Shown in pieces: positions 62,001-64,000 of a stretch of DNA of 64,000 nt. Origin of the DNA: Sulfitobacter albidus (GTDB taxonomy: Bacteria; Pseudomonadota; Alphaproteobacteria; Rhodobacterales; Rhodobacteraceae); the NCBI RefSeq assembly GCF_018200035.1, contig NZ_CP073583.1:1-64000 (forward strand), in the 5' to 3' direction. Under the pieces are notes generated by a model. That model searched no databases. It had not been told where the DNA came from and saw nothing but the letters and a program-made list of their open reading frames with translations. Numbering within the stretch: the stretch's first letter is position 1; each line of letters begins with the position of its first letter. Made by a program: the position numbers and the translations under genes.

Positions 62001-64000
62001 CTGACAAACAACGCCACCGTGGGTGCGATCACGCCACAGGGCGGGGCCATCGGCGATGCGGCCAGCCTCACCGTGGCGATGCCGGCGGCTGCCGCATCGC
62101 TTGAGTTGATCAAGACGGCGACCCCGACACCGTTTGGCGCGGCGGGCAGCACGCTTGGCTATCTGTTCGAGGTCCGCAACACCGGCAATGTAACGCTGCG
62201 CGATGTGGTGGTGACCGATGCGATGATCCCGGACTACAGCTGCACCATCGCGGCCCTTGCGCCCGGCGCCAGCGATCAAAGCTGTGCCGCCTCGATTGAG
62301 GTGACGCAGGCGTTGCTGGACGCGGGAGAGATCGTGAACACGGCACAGGTGCGCGGCAGCGGTCCGGGCAACGTGACCGCCACGGCGCGCGATACGCTGC
62401 GCACCCCCGGTCCGACCCGGCGCGGCGCGTTGGAGGCGACAAAGGTCGTGGGCGCCGCCGCCTCTGTGCCCGGCGCGCAGGTGCCATTCACCTTGCGACT
62501 GGTCAATACCGGTAATGTCACGCTGCGCGACGTCACGGTGGTAGACGTGATGACAGACGCCACTGGCACGCCAATCACGCTTGACGCGCCTTTCGCGCTG
62601 CAGCCGGGTAGCGATGCGAATGGCAACGCGGCATTGGATGTGGACGAAATCTGGATCTACCGCGCGGTGCGGACGCTGACGCAATCGGACCTCAACGCAG
62701 GCGGTCTGCGCAATCAGGTCAGCGTGCGCGCGATTGATCCGACGGGTGCGCCGGTGACGGATCTGTCCGACAATGGCATCGACAGTGACGGCGATACCAC
62801 TGGCGATGTGAGTGTCTTTAACGTGGCGACCGAGCCGGCGCTGGACGTGACCAAGACGGTTGTTTCTACCGCCACAAGCGTCGGGGAAAGCGTGACATTC
62901 GAAATCCGCGCGCTGAACATCGGCAATCAGGACGTGCGTGGGCTGAGCGTCGAGGACCGTATGACGCGGCTTGATGGCTCTTTGGTGCCTGTCACGGTCG
63001 ACGCGCTGGCGGTCCCGGCCAGCCTTGCCCCCGGCGAGACGGCAATCTGGCGCATCGTGCACGTGTTGACGCAGGACGACGTCAACGCGGGCGGCTTGCG
63101 CAATACTGCCCTTGTCAGCGGTACCTCTGCCGGCGGCGACACCGTGCGGGAGGTGTCGGATGATGGCATCGACGAGGATGGCAACCTGACCGATGATCCG
63201 ACCGAAGTGACGATCCCCGTCACGCCGGCGCTAGAGGTCATCAAGGTGACGGATGAAATCGGGACCCTGCCCGGCGATCTGGCCAGCTTTACGATCACGG
63301 TGCGCAACGCGGGCAACATCTCGCTTCGCGACATCACGCTTGACGACACGATGACCAACCTTGCCGGAGAGGACAGCCGCAGCCTGCCCGTGACCTTCAC
63401 GGGCAGCGATGGCACGCCGCCTTCGCCGCAGGGCATTTTGCAGCCCGGCGAGACCGCGACCTATACTGTCACGGCCGCCCTGACCCAGGCGGATATCGAC
63501 AGTGGTGGTGTGCGCAACGTGGCGGTGGCGAACGGGGTTTCGCCACAGGGCGCGCTGATTGCCGATATCTCCGACGACGACGGTGGTGGCTTTGACGACC
63601 CGACCGTGGCGGCGATCACGGCGCTGCCGAGTTTCGAGATCACCAAGGTCAGTGGCGCGGCGGAGTTTGTCTTTCCCACGGTTGAGCGGCGCACGTTCAC
63701 GATCACCGTGACCAATACGGGCAACATTACCCAGTCAGGTATTCAGGTGCGCGATGATCTGGTCGCGTTCCTGGCACCGGCCACATTGCTCAGCGATGCT
63801 TTCCCGGTCACCACGACCGCGAGCGGTTTTGCCGACGGGGGCGCGAATGTCGCCTACGACGGTGTGACCGACACGGATCTGTTGAGCGGGGACGCCACGC
63901 TCGCCCCCGGCGCGGTCGGTACGGTGGAGATTACGGCCACCTACGCGGGCCAGCCCGGTGCGCCCAATACGGCGACGGTGACCTCGGCGCAGCTGAGCAC
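47088..64000 (+). CDS. Giant exported repeat protein (DUF11/DUF7507-like), C-terminus beyond window
   Basis: One frame stays open for 16.9 kb (about 5,640 codons); sampled codons at ten points between 47 and 64 kb stay in the same frame. The signal peptide ([17 protein letters not shown], cleavage before TQFTRS) predicts export. ATG 47109 and 46998 are alternative starts. An N-terminal ~210-residue non-repeat domain ([25 protein letters not shown] ...) is followed by 44 immunoglobulin-like units of 105-145 residues. Each has a [13 protein letters not shown] strand and most end in a [13 protein letters not shown] helix/turn. Cys pairs in the shorter units suggest disulfides. Likely a fibrous surface adhesin or S-layer-like protein. 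Anchor and secretion system lie outside the window. Confidence 0.92.
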   Translation, partial: MSGRRWCMFSGVTGAIRALVILTLSLFATVTHATQFTRSVPGTALALPDDYPEAGGVAIVLVGVNGNAYFQFSNPAGAFRGFNFNGDPARFRGNPFTINDPIGLDCGFSTCTTYFGGAIATAYIRFSAFDGDTQVGGFDEDDISLRLNGFDVGNWSDVTTEITDNSGLNGFGQVRGFGNQTFNTGWFTTSNAALLSNILTTGQTTTQVFDRDPNDNYWDFRRGNNLANQDIVTVAPGYTIEKSADATAFATVGETITYSYVVTNIGSVPIRQLSVSDDKIGAVSCNKTVIQDTNPGGTADFATCQATYQITQEDFDAGEVTNIAKAIGVPDFGTLGELTDTLTLTGPAATPVLFVDKTSTLSAFGNAGTSVPYSFLIRNDGDVTLSNFTVSDSLIPSLVCAVPDLAPGDDFTCSGNYTVLQSDVDAFANNATDQLSNTVTVSADTPRDGRITQTDTLDLPGPATNVDLELTKTAVETTYAAEGDLINYQIVLRNAGNVTFPAAPAVTDPQAGTVSCPAGPIAPGNSVTCTASYAVMQADIDSGSFTNTASATVTVAGQSDTASDNALVNATRTPGLSLDKTLDPTSPSQFDTTGVGLTYEYLLTNTGNITIESLSVSDNRVGVTCAVTTLAPGESTTCTSATYSTGQGDVNRGFILNTATATGTEAGGGGATVTSNTDQVSVPAVQLPEIELTKTAPVVAAADYNVGEVVTYTFAVRNTGNVRIDTNIGVTEVTITDDKIGTFTCFTGALTRGQTRSCTETYELTSDDIDAGVVINTAVASAGPTDSDQVTAIIAPDFNPSISLVKSTGTASVDATTDSISYSFEVENTGDVRILSTIQINDPLLSAPAVCTQPVNFDPGDTFTCTGTRTGITQAELDAGQVLNEATASFDFTRNGVTTTVTSDADTATVPVVAAPDAVLSKTGPTTYSAFDEALTYTFRVTNPGNVTLRTATVTDPLIPTLNCTLTDIAPGTFQECTGQYRVTQANMDDETFTNLASLLAQPAQGAQQTDTATANSNLAAGAGTKIAAITKSADRTSFSTVGEQVTFTMAVENTGTQTLSNLMVTDVLDAGFSCTIPTLAPGVIDRTCSFQVTVDQADIDRGTIVNTATVDSPEISAVSAGDSVTGPTRTASFVLDKSAPAAFTGAGQTVNFEFLVRNTGNVTLTNVVVSDDFFDPAFSCTVPSLAPGVSDRSCTASYITEQGDVDRGSITNTARADATAPAGVAAPARQTDTVVVSGPAARPAVTITKAATDGAFTSATDSEAYTFVVRNTGNVTLTGLTVADTDLGFSCALADLAPGDTATRCADASPLGAVKSFDQADVDLGSYTNVATVTGQSLVGAAPVSDSDSVTVNGPAQVPALEIDKNTNFVGQISTVGETLSYTYRVTNRGNVTLTNPITVSDDRIATVNCPALPASGLAPGLFIDCSAQTTVTLQNLDDGFVENTATASVTQTVIPQTPGGPTQVTATSAPDTVRIEADQAPALSILKRVQVGSAASYDSVGDTVRFEYVVTNTGNVTTTAPITVSDDKIPGTLTCGTAPIAPGASVTCAQDYTADLTALNDGSVTNIATASTVFEGQPVVSGPDSVTINAVQRPALSVVKTFTGTDRPGFFDLGDTLSYSIVVTNTGNVSIDGPITLNDSLISFPGGFACDALTGNVLDPTQTYTCTATHRVTQNDLDLGAATNVVTATGSFDGTPVQSPADDAIYPVDALPALSLEKVALPDPSMLGMAGDIVNYSYTVRNTGNVGLVGAILIEDDRIGTRECKPAAGGATPALTTSQPGNVITCQFPYTLTQADVDNGSVTNNATARTTYAASGASPTRVVSPNADATVTLDEMPGLTVVKEMITAVGAGAQAGQDLTYRITATNSGNQTLRGVGITDPLIADLSCTVTPGGAAAPANVTLLPGAALVCTGEYTVGQDDLDRQTLLNTANASATDPQGATVSGTDGATVQLAAPVVDMTVTKRTLRDTGPDSDFVVAGQQITFAVAVENTGNITLSSAVVTDARNVLPSSCTVGPIAPGATDDTCRFTYVVTQADVDAINTAAGETFGGFTNVASVTATPNNPDLVPITETGEVFVRGPLRETDFLLSKSADAPQINVQGQIVTYTYRVVNAGNVTLTEVPQITDDKIGTFACGPLPAGGLPPEQTLSCRATYEVTQPDLDAGGVTNIATVTSSEVAPKPAHTASLTINAGGDPALSLVKTPSATSGLRAGEDVTYTYTVTNIGNFTLSDVTIVDRHQSASGIASLTFDSETLTRDVNTVGTSTDTAGPGVWSTLAPGDEITFTARYRVTVADIDQQVTLANLATVTATPPAGQTAPRAQDNSAVTVAPKAPGLSVVKTADTSNLIAPEAVGQQVPFTIVVTNTGNQTLSAPSLTDTLTDAANGALTLNAGPTFDSGDDNGNGVLDTGESWTYLARYDLTQQAIDAGGFTNAVDVRATDPQGQPVSGSDTIVPVVIDNAPTIGVVKTAVVDDGGDGTAVENDTVTYTYTVSNTGNVTVLDVQLAETGFGGTGTAPTPVRAAGGVEIGGSASLPDLPVGSGPLTYTATYALTQADIDAGNLSNQATATGVSPAGVAARDLSDDNSPATGADDATVTPLGAVPSMRVEKRADTSALSAIPQVGESITFTITVANTGNVTLTQPTLADQLTTADGGALALNDGPRQIAGDANANGRLDVGETFVYTARYDLQQAALDSEGIANTVRATSAAPNGDPVSDISDDDAGATDSSGDGNPANDPTLVPLAVNPGVALVKTATLDDGGDGRADAGDEITYVFTVSNTGSQTLFDVTLQETAFSGTGAPVVPVYQNGGSFVGNEAAVDLPAGGAPAVFTAVYALTQADIDAGGVINQASATVTDPDGVTLSDLSDPANPASDGPTALPTPRAPALQTVKRAAPALSSPVQVGDRIAYTIDVRNIGNVTLGTPTLVDTLTDAAGQPLTLTEAPIFQSGDTNTNDRLDVGETWTYTAAFTLTQPAIDAGGVSNTVTAQAVDPSGASVSDVSDDSADAPADRDPTTTALPRTPAIGLVKAASLDTGADGVAGLGDTVTYTYTVTNLGNVTLRDITVDETTFSGTGTAPVPSLQSGGADLGGGAALDLPVGTTPMVFTATYTLTQEDVDAGGLSNSALATGTDPTGTPVTDASDDETAGAGAADPTVLDLPEAPLLDVTKTADTSGLRDPAQAGDAIAFTITVANSGNVTLDTVALADTFTRRDGTPLSLTPVLTGGDNGVAGDLEVGETWTYRASHTLTQADIDAGGVRNQAVATANTPGGTAVSDTSNNGDDTDGNDSDDPTVINIGGAPVFTMNKRIAADAPAVIDTRGQSVPFEFVITNTGTVTLTAPITVSDALIDAQGLGGVSCPAPPIAPGAQIICTGSYAVQQADLDRGSFVNTATATSTQPVVPENPGDPDTVTIVTDPSAVTTPLTQNPASQLAKGLAPGSAATFAAVGDQITYRFTVTNVGNVTLPGPITVDDDRIGTGLSCVAGPLAVGEEAFCDHVWTAAQPDLDAGEVTNTATAETSFGQVAVSSPPVSYTAPAVQTKSLGFAKALVSATPDLFDVGTRLDYRFTVTNTGNVTVDGPITISDTLAADASCPALPGGTLAPGAELICSGSYVLRSGDIALGATTNVASASGTIDGAPIPSNSDDAIYPVGATPALTLSKAAVPVDVTFTTLGEIITYSYTVTNSSNAGLSEDIILTDNRLDAPFVCYDAAANGVFNVGQTVTCSAQYAVTQADLDAGFVTNEALAGTTFAPGTPDEIAVLSPPARVTVDAVPAPALTVAKQIVDPPAAASAGDTLSYRLTATNTGNQTLSAVSLVDPLIPALACTVDAQPAPANTVLAPGQALVCTGTYTVMLADVNAQELFNTATATGQSPQGVEASGSDSVPAPIAPADPALSIVKTLEPVRPAGVAAYTQAGEVLQFRLTARNAGNVTLNGIMLSDARATVPANCDIGTLDPGQENGSCLVSYTVTQADVDAVGARAGDSFAGFVNVATGTATAATPDAPQVPGRAELFVRGPEPAPAFTLDKTADVAEISRAGDAVAYTYLVTNSGNITLRAQPVVTDDRIANVTCAPIPQAGLLPGQSLTCTAPYTVTQADIDAGGVTNIASVSSPEVPLPATPGAETDSVTLPATAAPALLIAKTADATDALVAGQTITYTYRVTNAGNVTLSEVAVTDQHTSASGTVALTLSGDALDTDAAPAGDSSDATEDNAVWSSLAPGDTARFTATYLVTQGDVDAQDAIANTASVTADLPDGQGGVTATTTVEVTPAAPTPALTVLKTVDLANVSTPPQVGETLPYTITVANTGNQSLRNVTLADTLRRLDNTEVPLAQAPVRVAGDGGVADVLDVGETWTYTAQHVLTQDDVDAGGVANSAIARGLSPQNIPVSDQSDDGVPDNGADNPTITAVPAAPLLDVVKTVSTPATAVGETVVFDIALRNAGNVTLRDVGILSETLVRADGTPLALNGAPIFVGASGGSSVGDLEPGETATYRAFYTLVQGDLDAGGIRNSARAIGTPPIGSPVTDVSDNGDDTDGNATDDPTVQSIPAAPALSLLKAVSDETPATFDGVDQRIDYVFTVTNTGNVTIAGPISVTDALLSDGVSCPALPANGLAPEEALTCTGSYLTTQADVDAGRIDNTATASANGTTSPPATATILAQQTPSLSLSKTAEPVPAAEFFTGKVVRYTYVTTNTGNTTITAPVTVTDNLIPAAGITCDAFPAAGLAPGETTTCRADYTVTATDVDLGSVINIATATDGTTISPLASALIPDAGVPALSIVKSVAAGASFDAAGDTVPFSFDVTNSGTRAFAAPVTVTDTLFGAVACFTPSAADPDLRAGETVTCGGTYTVTQADLDRGSIFNEAFAQTTFGPEAAPVTSQPSSVEVRALIAPALTLAKRAAPLPVTGVGQALTYTLTATNAGNQTLRNVVIRDPMLRGFSCQRDTLAIAQTLECSGTYAVTQADIDAGSLTNNATVGAITPQGGAIGDAASLTVAMPAAAASLELIKTATPTPFGAAGSTLGYLFEVRNTGNVTLRDVVVTDAMIPDYSCTIAALAPGASDQSCAASIEVTQALLDAGEIVNTAQVRGSGPGNVTATARDTLRTPGPTRRGALEATKVVGAAASVPGAQVPFTLRLVNTGNVTLRDVTVVDVMTDATGTPITLDAPFALQPGSDANGNAALDVDEIWIYRAVRTLTQSDLNAGGLRNQVSVRAIDPTGAPVTDLSDNGIDSDGDTTGDVSVFNVATEPALDVTKTVVSTATSVGESVTFEIRALNIGNQDVRGLSVEDRMTRLDGSLVPVTVDALAVPASLAPGETAIWRIVHVLTQDDVNAGGLRNTALVSGTSAGGDTVREVSDDGIDEDGNLTDDPTEVTIPVTPALEVIKVTDEIGTLPGDLASFTITVRNAGNISLRDITLDDTMTNLAGEDSRSLPVTFTGSDGTPPSPQGILQPGETATYTVTAALTQADIDSGGVRNVAVANGVSPQGALIADISDDDGGGFDDPTVAAITALPSFEITKVSGAAEFVFPTVERRTFTITVTNTGNITQSGIQVRDDLVAFLAPATLLSDAFPVTTTASGFADGGANVAYDGVTDTDLLSGDATLAPGAVGTVEITATYAGQPGAPNTATVTSAQLS
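51890..54480 (+). repeat. Higher-order repeat, copy A (eight-unit block)
   Basis: Units 13-20 share unit-specific signatures with units 28-35: ADDAIYPV at 52194 against SDDAIYPV at 58023, FVRGP at 53322 against 59133, and RHQSASG against QHTSASG. Core positions keep an offset of 5,811-5,841 bp through the block, showing an ancient segmental duplication rather than independent unit drift. Confidence 0.75.
57730..60320 (+). repeat. Higher-order repeat, copy B (eight-unit block)
   Basis: This is the partner of the block at 51.9-54.5 kb, with the same order of short and long units and the same signature peptides. After the eighth unit the two regions diverge in unit length, which marks the approximate end of the shared block. 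Confidence 0.75.

Larger units (their letters stand above)
47830..64000 (+). repeat. 44 tandem degenerate repeats of ~315-435 bp in the giant gene
   Basis: The N-T-G-N-V-T core recurs near 47866, 48216, 48547, 48889 and so on to 63705, counted by hand as 44 copies with a mean spacing near 368 bp. Short units (315-390 bp) have paired cysteines in SC...APG...TC form. Long units (about 390-435 bp), concentrated at 53.8-57.5 and 59.6-60.8 kb, lack these cysteines and insert a segment with [17 protein letters not shown]. Sequence identity between units is low at DNA level, so the array is old. Confidence 0.88.

Noticed and set aside
48276..63062. Very long open frames on the minus strand (for example 50136-52103, 54006-55760, 57942-60266, 61083-63062)
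   Set aside because: They are antisense to the giant repeat gene, rich in Arg/Gly/His, resemble no family, and arise because the GC-rich repetitive codons lack stops on the other strand.
47830..64000. CRISPR array or minisatellite
   Set aside because: The periodicity is 315-435 bp, coding throughout and degenerate at DNA level, with no short identical repeats separated by unique spacers.

Overview
The window is GC-rich alphaproteobacterial DNA, most likely from the Roseobacter group (Rhodobacterales). The evidence is the protein character, dense ATGA-overlapped operons, TRAP and LIV-type transporters, and a complete repABC cassette. Because repABC is present, the molecule is probably a large plasmid or chromid, or the replicon carrying one. 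No rRNA or tRNA gene was seen.

Region 1 (1-16.3 kb, + strand) is an acyl-CoA catabolism operon series. It holds two short-chain dehydrogenases, a thiolase, a (frameshifted) nitronate monooxygenase, a histidine phosphatase, an APH-like kinase, an IclR regulator, a five-gene LIV-type ABC importer, an enoyl-CoA hydratase, a serine hydrolase, acetoacetate-CoA ligase and a TesB thioesterase. A ccdAB-type toxin-antitoxin pair follows (16.4-16.9 kb). Region 2 (16.9-23.9 kb, - strand) supplies the matching beta-oxidation set: two SDRs, acyl-CoA dehydrogenase, enoyl-CoA hydratase, 3-hydroxyacyl-CoA dehydrogenase and acyl-CoA ligase. Together the two regions could import, activate and beta-oxidise an unidentified organic acid.

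Region 3 (24.2-30.3 kb) is stress-related: a rhodanese and a metallo-beta-lactamase-fold hydrolase (sulfur chemistry), katG divergent from oxyR, a nitroreductase and a MipA-like outer-membrane protein.

Region 4 (30.4-43.3 kb) is a divergent catabolic island around one GntR/UTRA regulator. Leftward run gntR-leuC-leuD and a TRAP transporter (dctPQM). Rightward run a tautomerase/SnoaL fusion, hydantoinase/oxoprolinase subunits B and A, an isochorismatase-fold protein lacking its cysteine, an isocitrate-lyase-superfamily C-C lyase and an FAD oxidoreductase. The set suggests a complete but unassigned pathway for a small, perhaps heterocyclic, dicarboxylate-like substrate, and is the best candidate here for an undescribed system.

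Region 5 (43.3-47 kb, - strand) is repABC, with two identical 16-bp palindromes (probable parS) flanking repC and a short counter-transcribed RNA between repB and repC whose -35 box lies inside one palindrome. Region 6 (47.1-64 kb, + strand, running off the end) is a single open frame of more than 5,600 codons for an exported, repeat-built surface protein. It has 44 DUF11/DUF7507-like units in two size classes, and an eight-unit stretch recurs with a constant ~5.8-kb offset.

Four genes (nitronate monooxygenase, leuC, hyuB, FAD oxidoreductase) carry five -1 shifts, each repaired by adding one G or C to an existing G/C run. This pattern points to sequencing error more than to real gene decay.
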